Shown in pieces: positions 1-10,266 of a DNA stretch of 64,000 nucleotides. The notes under the pieces are model-generated. The model was not told where the DNA came from, searched no databases, and was given only the letters and a program-made list of their open reading frames with translations. Both the position numbers and the translations under genes were made by a program. Each line of letters begins with the position of its first letter. Position 1 is the first letter of the stretch. Origin of the DNA: Linum tenue (taxonomy: Eukaryota; Streptophyta; Magnoliopsida; Malpighiales; Linaceae); NCBI GenBank assembly GCA_946122785.1, contig CAMGYJ010000011.1:21391007-21455006 (forward strand), written 5' to 3'.

Positions 1-961
1 TGATCCCACACAAAGCTAGACCTGAACCTTCTGAGAAAATCAGGAGGTCATCAGCAAAGATGAGATGAGTGAGGCCTAGCTACTTACACTGAGGGTGGTA
101 AGGCATGTCCCCATTAGCAGCTGCCCTATTTAAAAAACTTGTCAAGGGCTCCATCGCAATCGTAAAAAGGTAGGGAGAGAGAGGATCTCCCTGCCTGACC
201 CCTTTAACAGTTCCAATGAAACCAAACAGGCTACCATTGACAGTGATGCTAAAATAAGCTGAGCTTAAACATAGTGAGATCCATTTAATGAAAGGCTCTG
301 GAAATCCCATCAACTTCATTACACTAAGAAGATAACCCCAATAGACAGATTCAAATGCTTTCTTAAGATCCACCTTGATGGCAGCCCTAGATGATAGCTG
401 TCTCCTATGATAATTTTGGACAATTTCCTGAACCATTAGGATATTCTCTAAGATACTACGCCCCTGAAAAAAGGCCGATTGACACCCTTAACTATATCAG
501 GGCCAATAAATCCCCGACACTTCTGATAGAACCCTGATGTCCACCCATCTGAGCCTGGAGACTTTGCTGGGTTCATGTCAAATAGAGCTTGTCTTATCTC
601 TTCCCCAGATACCAACCCACAAAGCATACGCCTATCAGCATTAGTTAACTTCACACTCAAGCAACCTTCAATGAGTTCACAATCAACAACCACATCTTTA
701 TTTATAGTTCCAAATAGATCCTTATAGAAAAGGATCGCTTCATCAGCAATGTCCTTTGTGTTTGTCAACTCCTCCTCATTATGAGATATTATCTTCCTAA
801 TCTTATTTCTGGCATTACGTATGCAAGCATACTTATGAAAAACCCAGAGTTTGAGTCTCCTAGGGCAAGCCAAGTAATACAAGACTTCTGCCTGAAGAAA
901 GCCTCTTCTGCTTTTTGCAACTGCACATAATCTCCAGCGAGAAGGCGAACTTCCTCCAAGA
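1..961 (-). pseudogene. LINE (L1-type) 3' half, reverse transcriptase, broken ('LINE E')
   Basis: Read on the minus strand this continues the LINE whose first half lies at 42226-43800. Visible parts are the linker between endonuclease and RT (a GDSN-type motif near 860), the RT region with the PGSDG-type motif near 550, a KVDLKKAF motif near 375, the GVRQGDPLSPYLF motif near 190, and the catalytic FADD near 45-60. A frameshift near 840, a stop just before the FADD block and an internal deletion near 440-480 that removes part of RT show it is dead. In L1 elements this protein nicks target DNA and reverse-transcribes its own RNA. The element runs off the left edge, so its tail is not visible. 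The family call is firm; the exact lineage is not resolved. Confidence 0.88.
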
Positions 962-966
962 CCCTT

Positions 967-2185
967 TGACATGCTAAAACACAACACCAAACTGCGACTA
1001 TGCGTAATCGCAGTCCGGAAATGCAGACTAGTGGCAAGTTCTATTTGTCAACCTGAGGTCTAGATCTACTGCCTACTCCGTGATTATCTATTATCTAGCA
1101 AACTAAGTCGAGTGATTGTGTTTTTAAGTAAAAACAGTAAGAAAGCAGGAAATGGTTCAAAGTTCTTTAGCAAGGGAAGAGTCACTCGGGAATGAGTCCC
1201 CCTAGCTCCTTAGTTAGGTCAAGGTTGTAATTACCCTGGGTTGATTAACTGTTGATTAAAGTGCGGAAGATCTGACAGTAGCTTGGAATCTCTTAAGCTG
1301 ACCAAGCCCTCTCAGGCAGGGTAACCGTCACCGGGATAGACTGTTGAGACAAAATGCACAAAACTCCACTACCGAAACTGGGTTCAAGTACAAAGCAGTA
1401 AATCGATTAACTCTCGTATAACCAATCTACCACTACCGATTGATGAAGCTTTAACAACCTAATCAGATTCTATCTATCTCAGGTTGCAGCAGAAATTAAG
1501 AAAAGATGATCAGACTTCAATTGACTCAATGAATCATGCATCAATCGATTATAACCAATCAGTATATCAATCCCAAGTCATTACAATCAAGTTTCCTAAC
1601 ACATGGAACTAGGGTTCTTCATACCGAAGTGAGAGAAGGTTCTACTCCATAGAGAGAGAAAAGAAAACAGAAATCAGAGTAGTCATACTCATAAAGATCA
1701 GGATAATCTTCTCAGGGATGTCAATCTTCACTCTTGGGGATGCAATCTAGGCTTCAATGGTGAGAAATCCACTCCAAATAGCTCTTAGAGTTTGTTCTTC
1801 GCACTTTCTCTCTCTAAAGCTCTATTTTTCGCTTAAAAACTCGATTCCCTCTCCTTAGGCTCGAAATTGGGTTAAAACCCAGAATTTCCCGACCACACGG
1901 CCAGGCCACACGGGCGTGTGGATTCCCACTCTACCTGTGTGACCGCCAAAACACAACATTTCAATTAAGTGCCTCCACGCATGCTACACGGCCAGACTTG
2001 CACGGCCGTGTAGAAAGTTGGCTTGCCCGTGTGACTTCCCTGGAATTTCCACACGGCCTCAAGGGACCCAATACACGGCCAGTGTGGTCTTGCCCGCGTA
2101 ATGGGATTCCACACGGCCATGCCACACGGCCGTGTGGTTGCTAGGTCTGGCCGTGTGGTTTCCTCAGCTTCTCGCCAAACGTCTA
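967..2185 (-). mobile_element. Solo LTR 'D', left portion (Athila-type, minus orientation)
   Basis: Together with 42051-42225 this forms one LTR of about 1.39 kb starting and ending TG...CA on the minus strand. It is flanked by the 5-bp duplication CCCTT (962-966 and 42226-42230). There is no internal region, so it is a solo LTR left by LTR-LTR recombination. The R/U5 half is clearly related to LTRs A and B. Removing it, together with what is nested in it, brings the two halves of the LINE reading frame together in phase. It is interrupted at 2185 by element A. Confidence 0.9.
1890..2160. repeat. Palindrome array of LTR D (core CACGGCCGTG with CCA/TGG flanks)
   Basis: A cluster of perfect and imperfect palindromes and half-sites. 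The clearest is a 16-bp perfect palindrome at 2122-2137, made of the CACGGCCGTG core flanked by CCA and TGG. Half-sites ACACGGCC or GGCCGTGT recur across about 270 bp. It lies in the U3 part of the LTR, upstream of a TTTTAA element when read on the minus strand. Confidence 0.85.
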
Positions 2186-3528
2186 TGATAGACCGTCATT
2201 TACACATGTTTTTACCCTCATACTTACACCGTTTGAGGTGTTGATTCTCGTGTTTTAGGCCGATTTCACGCTAGGTTGTGCTTGGTTGTGTTATTTCAGG
2301 TCTTAGTACGTGAATGAAGGCTTAGGAGCGAGTCTGGGGTCGATTGGACGAAGAACGGACGAAGGGCGAGCTTTTGGAGGAGTGCACGGGCAGACCAGGA
2401 GGCTGCACGGCCGTGCACTTGAGCCATTTGGCCGTGCGCCTCACGCCGAGGCCATGCACGGGCACAATCCAGGCTTGCACGGCCGTGCGCCTGGCCGTGC
2501 AAGAAGGCTAAGCTTGTTAAGTGAAACGGTGCGTTTTGATGGTGCACGGCCAGAATGGTGATGTGCACGGCCGTGCACCTGCCCGTGCACCTCGGGGAAG
2601 CCGGTTTTAATGCCTAATCCGAGCCAAAAGTGGGGAGAATCGTGTTTTCAGAGCAAAAACAGAGCCCTAGAGAGAGAAAGTGCGAAGAACTCATCCTAGA
2701 AGCCGTCTAAGAGCTGGATTTCATCGAATCGAGCCTGGAGATCGTCATAGGAGTGAAAATCATCGTCCCGGAGCAGATTATCCTCATCGTTATGAGTATG
2801 ACTAATCCGATTCTTGTTTCCTCTTCTCTCTCTATGGAGTAGAACCTTTCTCTCACTTGGGTATGAAGAACCCTAGTTCCTTGTGTTAGGGATTTGATTG
2901 TAATGACTTGGGATGATATTATTGTTTGATTTTAATTGAATGACGCATGTTTCATGAATTGATTTGAGTCTGATCAGCTTGTCTCAATTTCTGCTTCAAC
3001 CTGAGATAGATAGAATCTGATTAGGTTGTTAGAGCCTCTTCATTCGATAGTAGGAGATTGGCTATACGAGAGTTAGCCAGTTTACTGCTTTGTACTGGTG
3101 TTCTTGACGCCAGTAGTGGAGTTCTGTGTTCATAGCCTCAGCTTTCTATCCCGGTGAAGACTAGTCGTCTGCCGGGTAGTTAGACTAAGAGGGCTTGGTC
3201 AGCTTAAGAGATTCCAAGCTACTGTCGGATCTTCCGCAGTCTAATCAACAGTAAATCAACCCAGGAAATTGCAATTGAACCTAACTAAGGGGCTAGGGGT
3301 ACTCAATCCCGAGTGACTCTTACTTGCTTTTGAAAACCGAACCATTTCCTGCTTTCATACTGCTTTTGCTTTAAACAACAATCACTCAAATTAGTTTGCT
3401 AGATAATAGAGAATCACGGAGTAAGCAGTAGATCTAGACCCCGGGTTGATAATTAAACTTGCCTGTTACTGCATTCCCGGACTGCGATTACACTTGGTCG
3501 CAGTTTGGTGTTGTGTTTTGGCGTGTCA
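2186..3528 (+). mobile_element. 5' LTR of Athila-type element A
   Basis: This 1343-bp LTR begins TGATAGACC and ends GTGTCA. It is preceded by GTCTA (2181-2185), which is repeated after the 3' LTR (42051-42055). It differs from the 3' LTR (40708-42050, also 1343 bp) at about five positions by eye, so the insertion is recent. The primer binding site follows within 7 bp. Confidence 0.95.
2384..2596. repeat. Palindrome array in U3 of LTR A (TGCACGGCCGTGCA)
   Basis: The array has repeated copies of a 14-bp perfect palindrome, for example at 2404-2417, plus half-sites TGCACGGCC and GGCCGTGC. The same array is in the 3' LTR (about 40906-41118). Apparent ORFs on both strands here arise from the GC-rich repeats. 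Confidence 0.88.
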
Positions 3529-3534
3529 AGTTTT

Positions 3535-3552
3535 TGGCGCCGTTGCCGGGGA
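3535..3552 (+). other. Primer binding site of element A, complementary to tRNA-Asp
   Basis: Eighteen bases starting TGGCGCCGTTGCC lie 6 bp inside the LTR edge. They match the complement of the 3' end of plant tRNA-Asp(GTC), as recalled from the Arabidopsis tRNA. This primer type is usual for Athila/Tat elements. Confidence 0.88.
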
Positions 3553-3672
3553 CCCCTCTAGGTTATTGGGGAAACGTGATAATTTGTTACTCTAGCTTTT
3601 ATTTACTGCATTTTATCTCTTCCACCTGTGTGCCTTCACGGGTTGCTTCTACTGATTGTGTGCAGGTAGTGC

Positions 3673-5848
3673 ATGACCCGTAGCCAGTCGGGAGATCTAC
3701 TACCATTAGACCAGGAGCTTGAACGAACTTGTAGGAACTTCAAGCGGGCTCTAAAGGCGCGACTGGCTGCGGAGGAGGCGCTGTCACAGCTGCAGTTAGG
3801 AGAAGAAGAAGAAGGCGAGATGGGGGATCCGCAGAACAACGATCTGATCCCCGGGGAGCAGACCATGGGATCCTACTGGACCGCTAGGGCTGCGGACATG
3901 AGGTCACCTATTCAACACCCTCAGGTCCCAGCCAACAACTTTGAGGTGAGCACCTCCGTGATCACCATGCTGCGCGGTTCAGTAGTGTTCCGTGGTAAGG
4001 AGGGAGAGTGCCCTCGATCACATCTCAGGCGATTCCACGAGCTCATCGATGGAATCAAGATCAATGGGGTACCAGCAGATGCCATCCAGCTGAGGTACTT
4101 CCCATTCACTCTGGAGGGGCAGGCCAAGGAGTGGCTAGACACTCGACCTCCGGGCTCCATCACCACGTTCGCCAACCTGGCGGACAAGTTCCTCACCCGC
4201 TACCATCCTCCATCCAAGACAGCTGATCTCCAGAAGCAGATTACACACTTTTCTCAGGATGAGGATGAGACCATTAGGGATGCTTGGGAGAGGTACACCA
4301 GCCTCTTTCTCAGGTGTCCCAACCATGGTTTCAATGATGCGTTTAAGGTGGGCACTTTCTATCACGCCCTCTTCCCGGAGGACAAGCAGCTGATCGATTC
4401 GGTTTGTGGCGGGAACATGCTGACCAAAACCCCGCCACAGCTGAATCAACTCTTTGAGGAGATGGCGGAGAACGGTTATGACTGGGGCACTGCCAGGAGA
4501 TCGAGACGAGCACCTGGAAGGGGTGTGCATGCTGTGGGCACCCAGTCATCTGATCTGGTGCAGGTGGTATCGAAGCTGGTTTCAGCTATCGATCGTTCTG
4601 GTTTGATTGCAGGTACCGGACAGCCGCAGGCGATGCACTGCCAGTGGTGTGAGAGCTCTCATCACACCGTGGAGGACTGTCAGGCTATGAGGGAGTCGTC
4701 CACTCCCCAGGAGCAGGTGGATTTCATCGGGAATGCCAGGCGCTTTGACCCCTACAACAACACCTATAATGAGGGGTGGCGCCAGCATCCTAACTTTTCT
4801 TGGGCTGGGCCAAATCCCAGACCACCAGCTCCCCAGGGACCTCCCGGTTTCCAGAGGCCTCCATTCCAGCCCAGACAGGGGCAATTTCAGCAGCAACAGC
4901 AGCCACTCTACCAGCCCAGACAGGGGCCAGTTCCACCTCAGTCGCAGGCACGACCATTTCCACAGGCAGGGGCAGCCCTAGCACAGGTTGACCCGATGGC
5001 GGAACTGAGAGATCTGGTGGGTTCTCTGGCCACCTCCAGTGCAAGTAAATTCAATAACATGGAGCAGTTCATGGAGAAGGCTTCTGGCAAGTTCTTGGAG
5101 CTAGAAGCTGGTCAGAGAAACACGCAGGCTGTGCTGCGAGACATACAGACCCAGCTTGGTGGTGTTGCCCAGGCTGTTGCTCGACGGACTCCAGGTACCT
5201 TGCCTGGTCAGACCATCCGTCACCCGCAGAACCAGGATGAAAACTGCAGTGCCATCACAACCAGGAGTGGCAAGGTGACTGCCGATTCACCTGTTCGGGC
5301 AGCGGAGAAAGAGACCCCTGCTTCAGCACTTCCAGCTAATCAGGAAGAAATGGAGAAGGAGGTTGAGGTGCCTGCTCCTACACCGCAACCAGTGGTGAAG
5401 GAGTATGTACCACAGCTTCCCTTTCCTACTCGGTTGCACAAAGACCGACTGGAGACTGAGTTTGCCAAATTCATGGCAATGCTGAAGCAGGTGAATATTA
5501 GCATGCCCTTCGTGGAGGCATTATCGAAGATGCCCAAGTATGCCAAGTTCATGAAGGATCTCCTCACCAACAAGAGGAAGCTTGGGGAGCTGTCTACGGT
5601 GATGCTAAACGAGGAGTGTTCTGCCATCCTGCAGAACAAACTACCAGAGAAGCGAAAAGATCCAGGGAGTTTCACTATCCCTTGCATGATTGGTAGTTTG
5701 CATGTAGGGAAGTCCTTGGCGGATTTAGGAGCTAGCATTAATGTCATGCCTTATTCATTGTTTAAGAAGCTAGGCCTAGGTGAACCCAGTAATACTAGGA
5801 TGAGCATCCAGCTTGCTGATAGATCTATTGTGCATCCTAGGGGTATAG
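3673..5848 (+). CDS. gag: Element A gag and N-terminal half of protease (split by B)
   Basis: The protein begins at the ATG at 3673, about 140 bp after the primer site. Residues about 80-290 are an Athila-type capsid domain, with segments such as PPGSITTF and AWERY. Next come a proline/glutamine-rich linker and a zinc knuckle near residue 323 (C-x2-C-x4-H-x4-C). The retropepsin active site is at residue about 684, in the DLGAS form common in this plant lineage. Gag packages element RNA into particles and the protease cleaves the polyprotein. The frame is open until LTR B1 enters at 5849 with duplication TATAG. It then runs into the LTR and stops at 5908. The rest of the protease resumes at 32781 in phase. 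Near-identity to the gag of B shows a shared recent ancestor. Confidence 0.93.
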
Positions 5849-7414
5849 TGATAGCATCGTATTTGCACGTGTTTTCACTCTGGTTTCCTGCCCATTTTGG
5901 CTCGAATTGATTGTTCCTTGGCCTATTTTACGCTAGGTTGTGTTCCTTTGTCACATTTCAGGTCCTAGCACATAAAGTGAAGCATAGGCGCAAGTTTCAA
6001 GTCAATCAGAGAAATTGGCGATTCGGGAGAAGAAACTCTGGCATGACCTGAAGAAGAATGGATTTCTACCTCACTTTATGGACAAAGAATCATGCAAGCT
6101 TGTCATGAAAAGAAAGAGGACGAGACTACGAGCGTCTGGGATCAAACGGCGACTGATTCGGAGTCCGGACGAGGGAGAAACGAAGCATTGAATATAGGGG
6201 AACAGGTTCGACAGTAAAAACACGGGCAGGAGGCCTTCAAAACACGGCCGTGTTCTGTGACCGTGCTTTTACTGCCGAGAGCAAATCCGAGTTTGGCAGA
6301 CATGAGCTGATTACACGGGCAGGGCCGAGACAAAGCACGGGCGTGTTTTCACCAAAGCACGGCCGTGTTCTCCCTAAAGCACGGCCGTGTTTTCACCAAC
6401 ATGTGGCCGTGTAATTAACCATAGCCAAAGCACGGGCGGGCTGAGGCAAAGCACGGCCGTGCCCTCGACAGTGCTTTGGCCAGTGATGCCCTTTTAGGCG
6501 GATTTTCAGCCAAAGAGAGGGGAATTGGATTTTCTGGGCAAAAACAGAGTTTTAGAGAGAGAAAGAGCGAAGAACAAACCCTAGGAGCTGATTTGGAGTG
6601 GATTTAGCATCATTGAAGCCCAGATTGCGTCCCTAGGAGTGAAGATTGACATCCCAGAGCAGATTTTCCTCATCTTTATGAGTATGACTACTCTGATTTC
6701 TGTTTTCTCTTCTCTCTCTATGGAGTAGAACCTCTCTCTCACTTGGGTATGAAGAACCCTAGTTCCTGATGTTAGGGTTTTGATTGTAATGACTTGGGAT
6801 GATATTATTGTTTGATTTTAATCGAATGACGCATGTTTCATGAATTGATTTGAGTCTGATCAGCTTGTTTCAATTTCTGCTTCAACCTGAGATAGATAGA
6901 ATCTGATTAGGTTGTTAGAGCTTCTTCATTCGATAGTAGGAGATTGGCTATACGAGAGTTAGCCAGTTTACTGCTTTGTACTGGTGTTCTTAACGCCAGT
7001 AGTGGAGTTCTGTGTTTATAGCCTCAGCTTTCTATCCCGGTGAAGACTAGTCGTCTGCCGGGTAGTTAGACTGAGAGGGCTTGGTCAGCTTAAGAGATTC
7101 CAAGCTACTGTCGGATCTTCCGCAGTCTAATCAACAGTAAATCAACCCAGGGAATTGCAATTGAACCTAACTAAGGGGCTAGGGGGACTCAATCCCGAGT
7201 GACTCTTAACTGCTTTTGAAAACCGAACCATTTCCTGCTTTCTTACTGCTTTTGCTTTTAAACAACAAACACTCGACTTAGTTTGCTAGATAATAGAGAA
7301 TCACGGAGTAAGCAGTAGATCTAGACCCCGGGTTGATAATTAAACTTGCCTATGCTGCAGTCCCTTTCAGTGGTTACACTTGGCCATTGTTAGGTGTTGT
7401 GTTTTAGCGTGTCA
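5849..7414 (+). mobile_element. LTR B1: 5' LTR of element B
   Basis: This 1566-bp LTR begins TGATAGCATCG and ends GTGTCA. The preceding TATAG (5844-5848) recurs after LTR B3 (32776-32780), not after LTR B2. Its last ~900 bp resemble LTR A closely, while the U3 half differs. Compared with B3 I see one substitution outside homopolymer gaps; compared with B2 I see about seven plus small indels. Confidence 0.93.
6225..6480. repeat. Palindrome array in U3 of LTR B (AACACGGCCGTGTT)
   Basis: The CACGGCCGTG core recurs with A-rich left and T-rich right flanks. A 14-bp perfect palindrome is at 6241-6254. Copies are conserved in B2 (about 12425-12680) and B3 (about 31593-31850). A minus-strand 63-codon frame crossing the array recurs only because the LTR does. 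Confidence 0.87.
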
Positions 7415-7420
7415 AGTTTT

Positions 7421-7438
7421 TGGCGCCGTTGCCGGGGA
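7421..7438 (+). other. Primer binding site of element B, complementary to tRNA-Asp
   Basis: Same 18-base tRNA-Asp complement as in element A, placed 6 bp after the LTR edge. Confidence 0.87.
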
Positions 7439-7557
7439 CCCTCTAGGTTATTGGAGAAACGTGATAATTTGTTACTCTAGCTTTTATTTACTGCATTTTA
7501 TTTCTTCCACCTGTGTGCCTTCACGGGTTGTTTCTTCTGAGTGTGTGCAGGTAGTGC

Positions 7558-10266
7558 ATGACCCGTAGCCAGTCGGGAGATCTACTACCATTAGACCAGG
7601 AGCTTGAACGAACTTGTAGGAACTTCAAGCGGGCTCTAAAGGCGCGACTGGCTGCGGAGGAGGCACTGTCACAGCTGCAGTTAGGAGAAGAAGAAGAAGA
7701 AGGCGAGATGGGGGATCCGCAGAACAACGATCTGATCCCCGAGGAGCAGACCATGGGATCCTACTGGGCCGCTAGGGCTGCGGACATGAGGTCACCCATT
7801 CAGCACCCTCATGTCCCAGCCAACAACTTTGAGGTGAGCACCTCAGTGATCACCATGCTGCGCGGTTCAGTGGTGTTCCGTGGCAAGGAGGGAGAGTGCC
7901 CTCGATCACATCTCAGGCGATTCCACGAGCTCATCGATGGAATCAAGATCAATGGGGTACCAGCAGATGCCATCCAGCTGAGGTACTTCCCATTCACTCT
8001 GGAGGGGCAGGCCAAGGAGTGGCTAGACACTCGACCTCCGGGCTCCATCACCACGTTCGCCAACCTGGCGGACAAGTTCCTCACCCGCTACCATCCTCCA
8101 TCCAAGACAGCTGATCTCCAGAAGCAGATTACACACTTTTCTCAGGATGAGGATGAGACCATTAGGGATGCTTGGGAGAGGTACACCAACCTCTTTCTCA
8201 GGTGTCCCAACCATGGTTTTAATGATGCATTCAAGGTGGGCACTTTCTATCACGCCCTCTTCCCGGAGGACAAGCAGCTGATCGATTCGGTGTGTGGCGG
8301 GAACATGCTGACCAAAACCCCGCCACAGCTGAATCAACTCTTTGAAGAGATGGCGGAGAATGGTTATGATTGGGGTACTGCCAGGAGATCGAGGAGAGCA
8401 TCAGGCCGGGGAGTGCATGCTGTGGGCACCCAGTCATCTGATTTGGTGCAGGTAGTATCGAAGCTGGTCTCAGCTATCGATCGGTCCGGGATGATTCCAG
8501 GGACCGGACAGCAGCAGGCGATGCTCTGCCAGTGGTGCGAGAGCACCCATCATATGGTGGAAGACTGCCAGGCGATGAAGGAATCGACCACACCCCAGGA
8601 GCAGGTGAACTTCATCAACAATGTCAGGCGCAATGACCCCTACAGCAACACGTACAATGAGGGGTGGCGCCAACATCCTAACTTCTCCTGGACTAGGCCA
8701 AATCCCAGACCATCAGCTCCACAGGGACCACCGGGCTTCCAGAGGCCATCATATCAGCCCAGACAGGGGCAATTCCAGCAGCCAGGTGCAGCCCTTGCTG
8801 CCCCAGTGCAGAATGATCAGATGGCTGACCTGCGAGACTTGGTGGGTTCTCTCGCCAGTACCAGTGCTCAGAAGTTCAACACCTTTGAGCAGTTCATGGA
8901 GAAGGCCTCGGGGAAACTACTGGCTCTCGAAGCTGGTCAGAGGAACACCCAGGCTGTTTTGCAGGATATCCAGACCCAGCTGGGGAGCGTGGCCCAAGCA
9001 GTGGCTCAAAGGGCGCCTGGTACTCTACCAGCGCAGACCATCCCTCACCCGCAGACCCCGGATGAGCGGGTCAATGCCATCATGACCAGGAGTGGCAAGC
9101 TGACTGTCGATCCCCCTGCTCGGGAACCGGAGAGAGAAAGCCCTGTTGCAGCATCTCCGGCGGTTGATCATGAAGTAGAGAAGGAGGTTGAGGTGCCTGC
9201 ACCTAAACCGCAACCAGTAGTGAAGGAGTATGTCCCTAAACTCCCTTTCCCTACTCGGTTGCACAGAGACAGGCTGGAGACAGAGTTCGAGAACTTCATG
9301 GCCATGCTCAAGAAGCTGAATGTCCAAGTGCCCTTCCTGGAGGCACTATCGCAAATGCCGAAGTATGCGAAGTTTATGAAAGAGCTTCTCTCAAAGAAGC
9401 AGAAGCTGAATGAGCTGGCCACCGTGGAGCTCAGCGAGGAATGCTCGGCTATTCTGCAGAACAAGCTTCCGCAGAAGAAAAAGGACCCAGGTAGCTTCAC
9501 TATCCCGTGCTCTATTGGTAAATTGCATGTAGAGAAGTCCTTGGCGGATTTAGGTGCTAGTATCAATGTTATTCCATATAAATTGTTCATGAAACTAGGC
9601 CTAGGTGAACCCCGTGCTACTAGGATGACCCTTCAATTAGCTGACAGATCGGTAGTGCATCCTAGGGGTATAGTGGAAGACCTTCTGGTCAAGGTTGGCA
9701 AATTCACATATCCTGTGGATTTTGTTATCCTGGACATCAGTGAGGACACAGAAGTGCCTCTTATACTGGGAAGGCCTTTCCTGGCCACCGCCAAGGCTCT
9801 CATAGATGTGCATGATGGGACCTTAGTTCTGAGGGATGGCGAGGAGCGAATAACATTTTCTGTTGCTAACACTATACCTGTTTCGTTACCTCTGCATGCT
9901 GTCTCTCACCAGGAGCACGAGTCTGTCGTGTATCCTTCTGTGCTGCCTGTTTTGCAGGACCCGCCTCTCACACCTTCGCCGCCACTCCGGACCACTCCAT
10001 CATCCAAAGAACAGGTCAAGGAGGAGTGGCGGCCGAAACAGCAGGCAGCTAAGCCTGCTCGAAAGAAAGTCAGAGACCACTATGAGCTGGTCCCGCCCCC
10101 ACCTTGGCCATCCGAGTATTCACTCGCTTGCATCTTACCGGATGGCCAAGTCGAGCTGGCAAATGCTGGTGGCCACATTCGTCGCGTGCATGGCCACCAT
10201 TTGAAGCTGTACCTCAAGAGCGATGTGGATCCGCTCTTGAAGGCACCTGATCCTACTCTTCTCTGA
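7558..10266 (+). CDS. Element B gag-protease fused to an integrase C-terminal tail
   Basis: An open 902-codon frame from the ATG at 7558. Order: capsid domain (about 80-290), zinc knuckle near 324 (C-x2-C-x4-H-x4-C), retropepsin with DLGAS near 664 and the ILGRPF block near 740, a proline-rich linker (about 790-840), then about 50 residues resembling the last part of A's integrase, ending in GHHLKLYL. RT, RNase H and the integrase core (zinc finger and DDE) are missing, so the element cannot copy itself alone and would need enzymes from an autonomous relative such as A. The frame has stayed open through the deletion joint, which suggests that Gag or the fused tail is still useful to the element or that the deletion is recent. 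Confidence 0.92.
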   Translation: MTRSQSGDLLPLDQELERTCRNFKRALKARLAAEEALSQLQLGEEEEEGEMGDPQNNDLIPEEQTMGSYWAARAADMRSPIQHPHVPANNFEVSTSVITMLRGSVVFRGKEGECPRSHLRRFHELIDGIKINGVPADAIQLRYFPFTLEGQAKEWLDTRPPGSITTFANLADKFLTRYHPPSKTADLQKQITHFSQDEDETIRDAWERYTNLFLRCPNHGFNDAFKVGTFYHALFPEDKQLIDSVCGGNMLTKTPPQLNQLFEEMAENGYDWGTARRSRRASGRGVHAVGTQSSDLVQVVSKLVSAIDRSGMIPGTGQQQAMLCQWCESTHHMVEDCQAMKESTTPQEQVNFINNVRRNDPYSNTYNEGWRQHPNFSWTRPNPRPSAPQGPPGFQRPSYQPRQGQFQQPGAALAAPVQNDQMADLRDLVGSLASTSAQKFNTFEQFMEKASGKLLALEAGQRNTQAVLQDIQTQLGSVAQAVAQRAPGTLPAQTIPHPQTPDERVNAIMTRSGKLTVDPPAREPERESPVAASPAVDHEVEKEVEVPAPKPQPVVKEYVPKLPFPTRLHRDRLETEFENFMAMLKKLNVQVPFLEALSQMPKYAKFMKELLSKKQKLNELATVELSEECSAILQNKLPQKKKDPGSFTIPCSIGKLHVEKSLADLGASINVIPYKLFMKLGLGEPRATRMTLQLADRSVVHPRGIVEDLLVKVGKFTYPVDFVILDISEDTEVPLILGRPFLATAKALIDVHDGTLVLRDGEERITFSVANTIPVSLPLHAVSHQEHESVVYPSVLPVLQDPPLTPSPPLRTTPSSKEQVKEEWRPKQQAAKPARKKVRDHYELVPPPPWPSEYSLACILPDGQVELANAGGHIRRVHGHHLKLYLKSDVDPLLKAPDPTLL

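Noticed and set aside
1890..2160. CRISPR-like repeat array
   Set aside because: The repeats are short palindromes with irregular spacing inside plant LTRs; there are no spacers and no cas genes.
2296..2568. Overlapping frames on both strands in the LTR A array and similar ones at 36255-37037
   Set aside because: They come from GC-rich palindromes that read open in several frames; composition is repeat-driven.
6142..6333. A 63-codon minus-strand frame repeated in three places (also 12347-12538 and 31477-31704)
   Set aside because: It repeats only because the B LTR is present three times; it crosses the palindrome array and matches no protein family.
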